Below are positions 43,941-52,334 of a DNA stretch of 64,000 nucleotides, in pieces (positions within the stretch are counted from its first letter, which is position 1; every line of letters starts with the position of its first letter). A program made the position numbers and the translations under genes. The stretch is from Actinoplanes oryzae. Lineage in GTDB: Bacteria; Actinomycetota; Actinomycetes; Mycobacteriales; Micromonosporaceae. The DNA lies in the NCBI RefSeq assembly GCF_030757795.1, contig NZ_JAUQWH010000014.1:1-64000 (forward strand), read 5' to 3'. The notes beneath the pieces were generated by a model. It did not search any database and was not told the DNA's origin. It saw only the letters and a program-made list of their open reading frames with translations.

Positions 43941-45320
43941 GTGAACGACGTCATCATCGCCGGCTGCGGGCCGGTCGGTGCGCTGCTGGCCGCCGAGCTG
44001 CGGCTGCACGACGTACGGGTGCTGGTGCTCGAGCGTCAGGCCGAGCCCGTCTCGTACGCCCGGATCGTCAGCCTGCACACCCGCAGCCTCGAGCTGCTGG
44101 CGATGCGCGGGCTGCTGGACCGCCTGCTGCCACACGGACGGCGGCGCCCGGCCGGGGCCTATTTCGCCGGCATCGACAAGCCCGCGCCCGCCGGCCTCGA
44201 TTCCCCGTACGCCTTTCTGCTGGGCATCCCGCAGCCGGTGCTCGTACGCCTGTTGGAAGAGCACGCGATCGCCTTGGGCGCGCAAGTCCGCAAGGAGTGC
44301 GCGGTGACCGGCGTCGAGCAGGACGACCTTGGGGTGACCGTCACACTGGACTCCGGGGAGCAGAAGCGGTCGCGCTGGCTCGTCGGGTGCGACGGCGGCC
44401 ACAGCACGGTGCGCAAGCGGCTCGGGATCGGTTTCCCCGGCGAGCCCTCGCGCCACGAGACCCTGATGGGCGAGTTGGCCGTGGCCGAGCCCCCGTCCGG
44501 CGTGCCGGACAAGCGGATCGACATCAGGCCCGTGGGCGGCGGGTTCTTCCGCGTCATCGTGCCCGCCGGGCCGACCGTGACGGCGACGATCGAGGACTTC
44601 CGGCACCAGTTGCGCGCGATCGCCGGAACCGACTTCGGCGTCCACTCGCCGCGGTGGACGTCCCGCTTCGGCGACGCCACGCGGCTGGCGTCGTCGTACC
44701 GTGCCGGGCGGGTGCTACTGGCCGGTGACGCCGCGCACATCCACCCGCCCGCCGGCGGCCAGGGCCTCAACCTCGGCCTGCAGGACGCGGTCAATCTCGG
44801 CTGGAAACTGGCGGCCCAGGTGCGTGGCTGGGCTCCCGGGACACTGCTCGACACGTACGAGACCGAGCGCCGACCGGTCGCCGCGGACGTCCTCGACAAC
44901 ACCCGTGCGCAGGTGGCGCTGCAGTCCGACGAGCCCGGCGCGCGCGCCCTGCGCCGGCTCGTCACGGAGCTGATGGACTTCGACGAGGTCAACCGCTTCC
45001 TGCTCGGCAGGACCACGGCAACCGACATCAGGTACGACTTCGGCACGTCCGGCGACCTGATCGGCCGGCGCCTCCCCGACGTCGCCGTGAGCGGAACAAA
45101 CTTGTACAGCCTGCTGCACCACGGCCGGGGGCTCCTGCTCGACCGCACCGGGAACCTGTCCCGCGGCGCCTGGTCGAACCGGGTCGATCTGCTCGCCGAC
45201 CCGTCAGCCGCTCTCGACGCGCCGGCGGTCCTGCTGCGCCCCGACGGCCACGTCGCCTGGACCGGAGACGACCAGCGCGACCTGGACGATCATCTGTCGC
45301 GCTGGTTCGGCCCGTCGTAG
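43941..45320 (+). CDS. rox: FAD-dependent monooxygenase, rifampin-monooxygenase (Rox)-like
   Basis: A 459-residue group A flavin monooxygenase. The FAD site is AGCGPVGALLAAEL (7-20), the DG motif is VGCDGGHSTVRK near 154, and the second FAD site is LLAGDAAHIHPPAGGQGLN near 256. The C-terminal domain (RYDFGTSGDLIGRRLPDV; LLLDRTG; AVLLRPDGHVAWTGDDQ) and the stretch AGTDFGVHSPRW near 228 match what I recall of the rifamycin-inactivating Rox enzymes. Rox hydroxylates rifamycins; related enzymes act on tetracyclines and other aromatics, so the substrate is not certain. Start is GTG at 43941 behind GGAAGG. The leader peptide and hairpin point to induced expression. Confidence 0.75.
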   Translation: MNDVIIAGCGPVGALLAAELRLHDVRVLVLERQAEPVSYARIVSLHTRSLELLAMRGLLDRLLPHGRRRPAGAYFAGIDKPAPAGLDSPYAFLLGIPQPVLVRLLEEHAIALGAQVRKECAVTGVEQDDLGVTVTLDSGEQKRSRWLVGCDGGHSTVRKRLGIGFPGEPSRHETLMGELAVAEPPSGVPDKRIDIRPVGGGFFRVIVPAGPTVTATIEDFRHQLRAIAGTDFGVHSPRWTSRFGDATRLASSYRAGRVLLAGDAAHIHPPAGGQGLNLGLQDAVNLGWKLAAQVRGWAPGTLLDTYETERRPVAADVLDNTRAQVALQSDEPGARALRRLVTELMDFDEVNRFLLGRTTATDIRYDFGTSGDLIGRRLPDVAVSGTNLYSLLHHGRGLLLDRTGNLSRGAWSNRVDLLADPSAALDAPAVLLRPDGHVAWTGDDQRDLDDHLSRWFGPS

Positions 45321-45405
45321 CCGTCCTCCCCGCGCCGGCGCACCCTGGTGAGCTGTCGTTCAGTACGGGCCGTGCCAGCACGCACCGCGCAGCGCCGAAA
45401 CCCAA

Positions 45406-45510
45406 GCGCGCTCGCGCAGTGCGGAGGTCCAGGCGCGCTCGCGCAGTGCGGAGGTCCAGGCGCGCTCGCGCTGTGCGGAGCTCGCATTCGCTCAGTGCGA
45501 GGCGTGCCAG
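45406..45510. repeat. 27-bp repeat reaching into the KAS III stop region
   Basis: GCGCGCTCGCGCAGTGCGGA plus GGTCCAG units lie at 45406, 45433 and 45460. The following sequence ATTCGCTCAGTGCGAG, which contains the minus-strand KAS III stop, looks like a diverged fourth unit. The gap between the two convergent genes contains nothing else. Confidence 0.75.
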
Positions 45511-46505
45511 CGCATCAGGGTCGCGCCGACGGACATGCCACCGCCGAAGCCGGCCATCAGGACCAGGTCCCCGTCGGCAAGGGCGCCCGCACGAACGGCC
45601 GCATCAAGCGCGACCGCCGCCGACCCGGCACCCGTGTTGCCGAACTTGTCGAGCACCAGGTGGGTCCGCGCCGAGCTGAGCCCGGCCGCCACGACCAGCT
45701 CGTCGATCATGACGCCGTTGGCCTGGTGCGGGACGAAGTGCGCGACCTCCTCGGGCGCGTGCCCGGCCCGGGTCAGCAGCTTGTGCAGGACCGGCGGAAC
45801 GCCCTCGACCACGAAGTCGCGTACCCCCCGGCCGTTCATCCGGAAGAAGTGGTCGCCGTCCGCCACGGTCTGCGCCGAGGCGGGCAGGCGGCTGCCGCCG
45901 GCCTTGACGTGGATCAGCTCGTGGGCGTCGCCGCGGGTGACGAGCTCGACGTCGAGGATCCCGTACGGGTCGGGCACCGCGCCGACCACGGCCGCGCCCG
46001 CGCCGTCGCCGAACAGGATGGCCGTACGGCGGTCGTCGAAGTCGAGGATCCGCGAGTAGACGTCGGCGCCGATGACCAGCACCTTGGTGGCCGGGTCGGC
46101 GGAGACGATGCTGCGGGCCAGGGAGAGGCCGAAGACGAAGCCGGCGCAGACGACGTTGATGTCGAAGGCGGCCGCGCAGCCGGCGCCCAGCGCGTGCTGC
46201 ACCAGCGCCGCGGTCGGGGGCTGCGGGGAGTCGCCGGTCGAGGTCGCCACGATGATGTGACCGAGGTCGCCCGCCTTGAGGCCGGCGTGCGCCAGGGCGG
46301 CGGCGCCGGCCCGGATCGCGAGGTCGGACGTCGCCTCGTCGGGGGCGGCGAAGCGGCGGGCCTCGATCTTGGTCTTCCGGGTGATCCACTCGGCCGTGGT
46401 GTCGGTCACCCGGTCGACGAGGGCCTCGTTCGTCACCTCGTGCTCGGGCACGTACGAGCCCGTGCCGAGGATCCCGGCGCGCGGTGTCTGCATGCTCGCA
46501 CTCAT
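45492..46505 (-). CDS. beta-ketoacyl-ACP synthase III (FabH-like)
   Basis: A 337-residue KAS III enzyme: start block AGILGTGSYVPEHEVTNE, active Cys in VVCAGFVFGL near 118, His in PHQAN near 265 and Asn in FGNTGAGS near 293. It condenses a starter acyl-CoA with malonyl-ACP for fatty acid or polyketide synthesis. No fab operon is adjacent, so this is a stand-alone paralogue, perhaps for a special lipid or metabolite. Start 46505 is chosen (MSASMQTPR); an ATG four codons later is possible. Confidence 0.88.
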   Translation of the reverse strand: MSASMQTPRAGILGTGSYVPEHEVTNEALVDRVTDTTAEWITRKTKIEARRFAAPDEATSDLAIRAGAAALAHAGLKAGDLGHIIVATSTGDSPQPPTAALVQHALGAGCAAAFDINVVCAGFVFGLSLARSIVSADPATKVLVIGADVYSRILDFDDRRTAILFGDGAGAAVVGAVPDPYGILDVELVTRGDAHELIHVKAGGSRLPASAQTVADGDHFFRMNGRGVRDFVVEGVPPVLHKLLTRAGHAPEEVAHFVPHQANGVMIDELVVAAGLSSARTHLVLDKFGNTGAGSAAVALDAAVRAGALADGDLVLMAGFGGGMSVGATLMRWHASH

Positions 46506-46667
46506 CGGTCCCGCGGAGCCGCGCTTGAGGACTCGGCACATCATCGATGCCCGTATATGTCGGGATGGGTGACGCGGCGGAAACGCGCCCGCCCCCGGCC
46601 AGTCATATGCATTGACAATTCTCAATCTTGTTGCGGCCCGGAAGCGGCCGGAACGAGAGGAGAATCG

Positions 46668-48233
46668 GTGCGTACCAGAGCCATCGTCACCGCGGCCACG
46701 CTCACCGCGTCGGCCGCGCTGGCTGTCCCCGCCACGGCCCAGGCCGCCGTCCCCGCCGAGCCGGTCACCCCCGGGACCGCGCTCACCCGGGCGCTGTCCG
46801 CGATCCCCGGGCACGCCGCCGCGTTCGCCGCGGGCGACTCGGACACCTTCGCCCGGCGCGACGTGCTCGTCGACCGGGACGGCACGAGCCACGTCCACCT
46901 CGATCGCGCGTACCGGGGTGTGCCCGTGATCGGCGGTGACGTGATCGCCCACCTGACCTCCGCGGGGGCCCTGCGGGCCGTCACGCGCAGCCAGGACCGG
47001 GCCCTCGCGCTGTCCGCCGCACCCACCCTGACTGCCGCGCAGGCCGCTTCCGCGGCGGCTGACACCTTGGGCGGTACGAGCACCGCGGGCGCCCGCACGA
47101 CGCTGGCGATCGACGCGCTGCCGGCCACCCCGGTGCTGGTGTGGCGCACCACGGTCACCGTGCCGGACCCGGCCGGCGGCGACGGGGTCACGCACGTGCT
47201 CGTGAACGCGCACACCGGCGCGATCGTGGACAAGTGGTCCGAGGTGCAGACCGTCGAGGGCTCCGGCACCGGCTACAACGTCGGCACCGTGCCGCTGGAC
47301 ACCACGCTGTCGGGCAGCACCTACCAGCTGAAGGACCCCGAACGCGGCGGCACCTACACCAACGACATGAACAACCGCCGCATCGGCCAGGGCACCCTGT
47401 TCACCGACGCCGACAACGTCTGGGGCACCGGCGCGCTGACCAGCGACCAGACCGTCGCCGTCGACGCGCAGTACAGCGTGGCCGAGACCTGGGACTACTA
47501 CCTCGAGAAGTTCGGCCGCGAGGGCATCGCCGGCGACGGGGCGGGCAGCTACAACAAGGTGCACTACGGCAACGCGTACAACAACGCGGGCTGGTCGGAC
47601 AGCTGCTTCTGCATGCTCTACGGCGACGGGGACGGCCGCAACTACGGCCCGTTCACCGCGCTCGACGTCGGCGGCCACGAGATGACGCACGGCGTGACCT
47701 CCCGTACGGCCGGCCTGGTCTACAGCGGCGAGTCCGGCGGCCTCAACGAGTCGATGAGCGACATCTTCGGCACCCTCGTGGAGTTCCACTCGAACAACGG
47801 CGAGGACGTCGGCGACTACCTGATCGGCGAGAACATCGCCCTCGACCACACCCCGCTACGCTGGATGGACGACCCGTCGAAGGACGGCGCCTCCGCCAAG
47901 TGCTGGAGCAGCACGGTCGGCAACCTCGACGTCCACTACTCCTCCGGCGTCGGCAACCACGCCTTCTTCCTGCTCGCCGTCGGCAGCGGCGCCCGCACGA
48001 TCAACGGCGTCGCCTACAACAGCCCCACCTGCAACGGCAGCACCGTGACCGGCATCGGCAACGACGCGGCCGGCGCGATCTTCTACCGCGCGCTGACCAC
48101 CTACATGACCTCCGGCACCAAGTACGCGGCCGCCCGCACCGCCACGCTCAACGCCGCCCGTGACCTCTACGGCGCCACGAGCACCGAGTACGCGGCCACC
48201 GCGGCCGCCTGGTCGGCCGTCAGCGTGAGCTGA
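46668..48233 (+). CDS. secreted thermolysin-like metalloprotease (M4)
   Basis: A 521-residue preproenzyme. Signal peptide about 1-27, an FTP/propeptide region (HVHLDRAYRGVPVIGGDVI near 83-101) and the M4 catalytic domain from about 200. It has HEMTH near 338 with Glu in GGLNESMSDIFG near 357 as third zinc ligand, and HYSSGVGNHAFFLL with the catalytic His near 425. It is exported and self-processed, and digests external protein. GTG at 46668 is preceded by GAGAGGAG. An AT-rich patch upstream (TTGACAATTCTCAATC near 46611) may be the promoter. Confidence 0.93.
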   Translation: MRTRAIVTAATLTASAALAVPATAQAAVPAEPVTPGTALTRALSAIPGHAAAFAAGDSDTFARRDVLVDRDGTSHVHLDRAYRGVPVIGGDVIAHLTSAGALRAVTRSQDRALALSAAPTLTAAQAASAAADTLGGTSTAGARTTLAIDALPATPVLVWRTTVTVPDPAGGDGVTHVLVNAHTGAIVDKWSEVQTVEGSGTGYNVGTVPLDTTLSGSTYQLKDPERGGTYTNDMNNRRIGQGTLFTDADNVWGTGALTSDQTVAVDAQYSVAETWDYYLEKFGREGIAGDGAGSYNKVHYGNAYNNAGWSDSCFCMLYGDGDGRNYGPFTALDVGGHEMTHGVTSRTAGLVYSGESGGLNESMSDIFGTLVEFHSNNGEDVGDYLIGENIALDHTPLRWMDDPSKDGASAKCWSSTVGNLDVHYSSGVGNHAFFLLAVGSGARTINGVAYNSPTCNGSTVTGIGNDAAGAIFYRALTTYMTSGTKYAAARTATLNAARDLYGATSTEYAATAAAWSAVSVS

Positions 48234-48249
48234 ACCCGTTTCGCGATCC

Positions 48250-48283
48250 CGTGCGGGCTGCCCTTCTCCGGGTCGCCCGCACG
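48250..48283. terminator. terminator after the M4 protease gene
   Basis: CGTGCGGGC and GCCCGCACG form a perfect 9-bp stem 17 bases past the stop codon, with a 16-base loop that can itself pair CCC with GGG. Confidence 0.7.
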
Positions 48284-48388
48284 CGGTTGCACGTCATGTG
48301 TCATCGGGGCGGCAGCCTGCATCCTGCCTCCCCCGAAACGGTCAGCCCCGGCGCACGCGCATCCACTGCATCGCCATAATCATTCACT

Positions 48389-48652
48389 GTGACCAATTGG
48401 GAGTACGCACGCCTGGAGTACCGCGCGGCCGGCACGTTCGGCTCCGACCGGTACATGGACTGGACCGCCACCTTCCACCACCCCGGCGGGGTGCTGCGCT
48501 GGGGCACCGACGAACGCTTCGACGACCTGCGCCACCTCAACCGCGCGGGCGCCGCCGGCTGGCAGGCCTACGACCGGGCGGCCATCCACGTCATCAACGA
48601 ACCCCACCGCCTCCACGGCGTCACCTACTCCATGCGCCGCGAGGTGCCGTAA
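48389..48652 (+). CDS. small conserved-looking hypothetical protein
   Basis: An 87-residue protein, rich in aromatic residues (WEYARLEYRA, YMDWTATFHHPGG, GWQAYDRAAIHVIN). It has a GTG start and no signal or membrane segment. The VTNWEYxxLEY start and the AAGWQAYD block resemble short DUF-type proteins that begin with an EY-rich strand, but I cannot name the family. The last codons and its TAA are part of a 69-bp duplication. Confidence 0.65.
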   Translation: MTNWEYARLEYRAAGTFGSDRYMDWTATFHHPGGVLRWGTDERFDDLRHLNRAGAAGWQAYDRAAIHVINEPHRLHGVTYSMRREVP

Positions 48653-48778
48653 CCCGCCGCCTCCCCGTGCGCCGCAAGGAGCCGCAGCCCCCCGCGTCCC
48701 CATGCGTGCGAGGTGCCGTAACCCGCCGCCTCCCCGTGCCCCGCAAGGAGCCGTAGCCCCCGCGTCCGCCGCCGCCAC
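48641..48778. repeat. 69-bp duplication spanning the stop of the small hypothetical gene
   Basis: GAGGTGCCGTAACCCGCCGC plus CTCCCCGTGC at 48641 recurs at 48710. The rest of the unit (CGCAAGGAGCCG, then AGCCCCCGCGTCC) follows in both copies, with a few indels. The TAA (48650) is inside the unit. Confidence 0.85.
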
Positions 48779-48838
48779 CGTGACGTGACCCGAGTCGCGA
48801 CACAAAGCCGGGGACGGCAGTAGCAGGGCGCCGTGGGG

Positions 48839-49062
48839 GCCGGCAGTGGCAGCGCGGCGCAGGCCGCCGGTGGCAGCGCGGCGCAGGCCGGCAGTGGCAG
48901 CGCGGCGCAGGCCGGCAGTGGCAGCGCGGCGCAGGCCGGCAGTGGCAGCGCGGCGCAGGCCGGCAGTGGCAGCGCGGCGCAGGCCGGCAGCGGCAGCGCG
49001 GCGCAGGCCGGCAGCGGCAGCGCGGCGCAGGCCGGCAGTAGCAGCGCGGCGCAGGCCGGCGG
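48839..49062. repeat. 24-bp tandem array, nine copies plus a partial
   Basis: Nine units of GCCGGCAGTGGCAGCGCGGC plus GCAG start at 48839 and repeat every 24 bp to 49054, then a partial copy. Variation is limited to one or two bases per unit. No stop codon occurs in either of two frames (plus: GSGSAAQA; minus: LPACAALP), but no gene start or ribosome site precedes it, so it is probably noncoding. It fills the gap before the deacetylase stop. Confidence 0.9.
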
Positions 49063-49081
49063 TGGCTGTCCTCCCCCGGCG

Positions 49082-49915
49082 TCAGCGGACATAGTCCTCC
49101 AGCAGGGCCGGGGTGAGGCCGGCCCTGCGGATGGCGCGCAGCGCGGCGAGGAAGTCCTTCACGAAGGCCGGGCGGAAGTGCATCAGGATGATGTCGCCGG
49201 GCTGCACCCGCTTGCCCTCCTGATAGCGGACCTTGCCCTTGTCGACCGTCTCGCGCCACATGAACGACGCCTTCATCCCGCAGTCCGCGGCCGCCCGGCG
49301 CGTGGTCGCGTCCTCCGAGCCGAACGGCGGGCGGAACAGCACCGGACGCCGCCCATACCAGGCGGCGAGCTTGTCGGCGGAGCCGCAGATCTGGCGCTTC
49401 TGCGTGGCGTAGGGCTTGCCGCGCAGGTCCGGATGGCTGATCGTGTGCGCTTCGACGACCGCACCGGCGTCGATGAGCGGCTTGAAGTAGTCCGGGTCGT
49501 CGCGCACGGCATCGGTGGTGAGGAACAGCGTGACCGGCACGTGCGCCGCGCGCAGGAGGGCCGCGGCCTCGGGATGCTTAACGACGCCGTCGTCGATGGT
49601 GAGGAAGGCGACCTTCTGCGTGGTCTCGATCCGATGCAGGTACGGCACCGAGCCGTCCCGCGGCAGACTGATCGGCGCTGGCGTGGGCGCCGGACCGAAC
49701 GTGGGCACGTCACTCTCCTTCCATCCGTGGTGCTGCTCGTTCTTCCCTGCCGGTGCCGCCTCCTTCGCCGGCACCGCCGCTCCTGACGGGCTCTCTGCTG
49801 TCGCCGGCCCGGCGGACCGTCCTGCCTGCCAGGCGGCTGCGTCGTGCGGGGTGGCGGCGCAGCCGGCGAGAACGGTCAGGGTGGTGGCCGCGGTCAGCCA
49901 TCGGAAGATCGACAC
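49082..49915 (-). CDS. lipid-anchored polysaccharide deacetylase (NodB domain)
   Basis: A 277-residue lipoprotein. The lipobox is LAGC (Cys19), then about 60 disordered residues, then the NodB domain with FLTIDDG (catalytic Asp-Asp near 107), the metal-site HTISHPDL near 155, RPPFGSEDAT near 195 and a final ILMHF near 240. It removes acetyl groups from cell-wall or exopolysaccharide amino sugars outside the membrane. The start is GTG at 49915. The gene is divergent from the Tat-exported hydrolase with a perfect inverted repeat between the two. Confidence 0.9.
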   Translation of the reverse strand: MSIFRWLTAATTLTVLAGCAATPHDAAAWQAGRSAGPATAESPSGAAVPAKEAAPAGKNEQHHGWKESDVPTFGPAPTPAPISLPRDGSVPYLHRIETTQKVAFLTIDDGVVKHPEAAALLRAAHVPVTLFLTTDAVRDDPDYFKPLIDAGAVVEAHTISHPDLRGKPYATQKRQICGSADKLAAWYGRRPVLFRPPFGSEDATTRRAAADCGMKASFMWRETVDKGKVRYQEGKRVQPGDIILMHFRPAFVKDFLAALRAIRRAGLTPALLEDYVR

Positions 49916-49990
49916 GAGGCGACATCGTGCCGATCACCGTGTCAGGTGGGCGTGAAGTCCATGATTCCCGTGCCCGGCGGCGTCGGACAC

Positions 49991-50025
49991 CCACCAAAGT
50001 AGGTGCCACTCACCTACTTTGGTGG
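49991..50025. promoter_or_regulatory. perfect 15-bp inverted repeat between deacetylase and hydrolase genes
   Basis: CCACCAAAGTAGGTG and CACCTACTTTGGTGG are perfectly complementary with a 5-base centre (CCACT). It is AT-richer than its surroundings and lies 69 bases before the hydrolase start and 76 bases before the divergent deacetylase start. This is more like an operator than a terminator, as no gene ends here. No regulator gene is adjacent. Confidence 0.8.
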
Positions 50026-50093
50026 CTGTCGGCCGAAGCCCCCGCGAGCGTCAATGGAGTCACCACCCACGACGTCTCGACGAGGAGCTCGCC

Positions 50094-51059
50094 ATGACAC
50101 AGACGACCCGCCGCACCGTCCTGCAAGGCACCGTCGCGGCCGGCGCGCTGGCGGCCACCGGCTTCACCGCCTCCCACACCGGCCGCGCCCGGGGCGCCCC
50201 GGTCACGACAATCGTGCTGGTCAACGGCGCCAACGGCGCAGCCGGCGGCGACGCCGAGCTGGCCCTGCGCGGGCACCGGGTCGCCGGGGTGGAGATCCCC
50301 GGGCACGGCGCGGCCGACGGACAGTTCCGCCGGGCCTACCAGGCGCCGCAAGATCTGGCCGCCCTGGCCACCGAGCCCTCCCCGATGGCCCGCGTCACCC
50401 TCGACGACTCCGTCGCGGCGTGCGTCGCCGTGGTCCGGCGCGCTGCCCGTAACGGCCCGGTGCTGCTCTGGGGCGGAAGCCTGGGCGGCGCCACGGTCAG
50501 CCGCGTGGGCAACGAGATCCCCGGCCTGATCGACCGCGTCGTCTACAGCTCGGCGTTCTGCTGCGTGGACCTGCCGTCGGCGAATGCCTACCTGACCACG
50601 CCCGAGGCCGAGGGCACCATGTTCGGAGCGCTCGCCGGAGCGATCGTCGCCGACCCGGCGGTCATCGGCGCGGTCCGCAGCAACTTCCGCACCGCCGACC
50701 CCGCGGTGCTCGCAGCGCTGCACGAGGCGCTGCAGGACGGCTCGCCCGAGCCGGAGTTCCTGGCGACACTCAACGGCTTCCTGCCCGACGAGTCCGTCGA
50801 GACGCCCGCCGGCGAGGCGCGCGGCCACGCCGCCACGTGGGGCCGCATCCCGCGCACCTACATCCGCCACACCCGCGACCGCTGCATCCCGCCCGCTCTG
50901 CAGGACCGCATGATCGCCGAGGCGGACCGGCTGACCCCTCGTAACCGCTTCGACGTCCGCTCGATCCCCGCCACCCACGCCGCCGACCGCGCCGGCTGGG
51001 CCGCCACGGTGGCCATCCTCGACGAGCTCGCCACAGCAGCCGCCCGCACCCAGCGCTGA
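50094..51059 (+). CDS. Tat-exported alpha/beta hydrolase
   Basis: A 321-residue protein. The N-terminus TRRTVLQGTVAAGALAATG has the twin-arginine pattern, followed by an alpha/beta-hydrolase fold: VLVNGANGAAGG near 42, GHRVAGVEIPGHG near 60, the nucleophile elbow LLWGGSLGGATVSR near 124 (Ser) and the terminal His in IPATHAADRAGW near 300. It resembles esterases of the salicylate-esterase / MES type. Its last 23 codons and stop are duplicated exactly downstream. Confidence 0.85.
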   Translation: MTQTTRRTVLQGTVAAGALAATGFTASHTGRARGAPVTTIVLVNGANGAAGGDAELALRGHRVAGVEIPGHGAADGQFRRAYQAPQDLAALATEPSPMARVTLDDSVAACVAVVRRAARNGPVLLWGGSLGGATVSRVGNEIPGLIDRVVYSSAFCCVDLPSANAYLTTPEAEGTMFGALAGAIVADPAVIGAVRSNFRTADPAVLAALHEALQDGSPEPEFLATLNGFLPDESVETPAGEARGHAATWGRIPRTYIRHTRDRCIPPALQDRMIAEADRLTPRNRFDVRSIPATHAADRAGWAATVAILDELATAAARTQR

Positions 51060-51148
51060 GCACGGCCGCGCCGGCTGGGCCGCCACGGTGGCCATCCTCG
51101 ACGAGCTCGCCACAGCAGCCGCCCGCGCCCGGCGCTGAGCACGGCCGC
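50991..51148. repeat. 79-bp duplication spanning the hydrolase stop codon
   Basis: Two 79-bp units (50991-51069 and 51070-51148) are identical except for two A-to-G changes just before the TGA. Each has 69 bp of the coding end plus TGA and GCACGGCCGC-type flank. The second copy has no start and is a dead copy. Confidence 0.95.
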
Positions 51149-51174
51149 GGACTCAGGGGTTATCGCTCAGCGCC

Positions 51175-51316
51175 CGAGCGCTTCCGCACGCCGGACTTGA
51201 GGCGTTACGCCAGCACCACCCAGCATCCGAGCGCCTCCGCACGCCGGACTTGAGGCGTTACGCCAACACCACCCAGCATCCGAGCGCTTCCGTTGGCCGG
51301 GTTTGAGGCGTTGCGC
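51175..51316. repeat. 53-bp tandem repeat, two and a half copies
   Basis: CCGCACGCCGGACTTGAGGC plus GTTACGCCAGCACCACCCAG starts at 51184, 51237 and, with changes (CCGTTGGCCGG), at 51290. Units contain the direct GCATCCGAGCGC spacer. The gap of about 285 bases between the hydrolase and the AraC gene is otherwise empty. Confidence 0.85.
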
Positions 51317-51344
51317 CGGCGCAGACATGTGGGCAGGTGATGAG

Positions 51345-52259
51345 TCAGTGCGGGCGCTGGGCGCGGTACTGACCGGGTGCCACGTCGTAGGCGCGCTTGA
51401 ACGCCTTGGCGAACGCGTACTCCGAGCCGTAGCCGCAGCGGGCGGCGACCGTGCGGAGTGAGGCGTCGGACTCGCGGAGGAGGCGGGCGGCAGTCGTCAT
51501 CCGCCACCAGGTCAGATACGCCAGGGGCGGCTGGCCGACGACCGTGGTGAAGCGTTTGGCGAATGCCGCGCGAGACAGGCCCGCGACCGACGCGAGGTCC
51601 TCGACAGTCCACGGCTTCTCCGGGCCGCGGTGCATCTGGCGCAGCGCGGTCGCGATGGCGGCGTCGCGCATCGCGGTGGCCCAGCCGGCCGCGTCGCCGG
51701 GCTGCTCCGCCAACCACGCCCGCAGCACATACAACAGCAGCATGTCGATCAGCGCGGGGAGCGCCGCCTCGGTGCCGGGGCGCGGGTCCAGCAGCTCATT
51801 GCCCAGCAGCTCCACCGCACTGCGTAACGACGGGTGCTGCCCGGTCCGCGCCGGCAGGTGGATGATCGACGGGAGGTCGGCCACCAACCTGTGCGGGCGG
51901 GCCGGGTCGAACATGTAGTAGGCGCACAGCAGCTCGGTAACCACGCCGGCACCGTCAATGCGCATCTCGTCCAGGGGGGCGGCGTCGGTGGGCCGCGGCT
52001 TGAAGTCGACGAGCGGGCTGCCCGGCTGGTCGACGAGCGCGTAGTCGTCTCCGTGCGGGGTGAACAGGACGTCACCGACGCCCAGCGGGAGCGGCTCGCC
52101 ATGGTCGGACAGGAGCCAGCAGTTGCCTTGCAGGACGACATGGCAGCCCGCCAGTCTGCTCTGCGCGAAGCGCACACCCCACGGGGCGTGGCTGGTGGTG
52201 CGGGCCGCCTTCGGGCTGCCGGTGCGCATGGCCACCAACACGTCACTCAAGACATCCAA
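51345..52259 (-). CDS. AraC-family regulator with cupin ligand domain
   Basis: A 304-residue AraC/XylS protein. The N-terminal cupin domain (FAQSRLAGCHVVLQGNCWLL, GDVLFTPHGDDYAL, 28-75) and an alpha-helical link precede two helix-turn-helix motifs (WTVEDLASVAGLSRAAFAKR near 220; SLRTVAARCGYGSEYAFAKA near 268). The family starts MDVLSDVL, so I chose a TTG at 52259. TATAGT lies about 10 bases before it, which suggests a leaderless transcript. It is divergent from the NAD epimerase gene at 52335, which it probably controls. Confidence 0.88.
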   Translation of the reverse strand: MDVLSDVLVAMRTGSPKAARTTSHAPWGVRFAQSRLAGCHVVLQGNCWLLSDHGEPLPLGVGDVLFTPHGDDYALVDQPGSPLVDFKPRPTDAAPLDEMRIDGAGVVTELLCAYYMFDPARPHRLVADLPSIIHLPARTGQHPSLRSAVELLGNELLDPRPGTEAALPALIDMLLLYVLRAWLAEQPGDAAGWATAMRDAAIATALRQMHRGPEKPWTVEDLASVAGLSRAAFAKRFTTVVGQPPLAYLTWWRMTTAARLLRESDASLRTVAARCGYGSEYAFAKAFKRAYDVAPGQYRAQRPH

Positions 52260-52334
52260 GCGGAAGACTATAAGACATCTTTCTCCGCTTCTGAGCCATC
52301 CACAGTCTTGCCGATCGTCAATAGCGTCGAGGGC

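Noticed and set aside
48839-49062. CRISPR-like array
   Set aside because: Units follow each other without unique spacers; it is a simple 24-bp tandem repeat and no cas genes are present.
48833-49786. Plus-strand frame encoding GSGSAAQA repeats
   Set aside because: It runs through the 24-bp array into the antisense of the deacetylase gene and has no start signal; the deacetylase motifs show which strand is coding.
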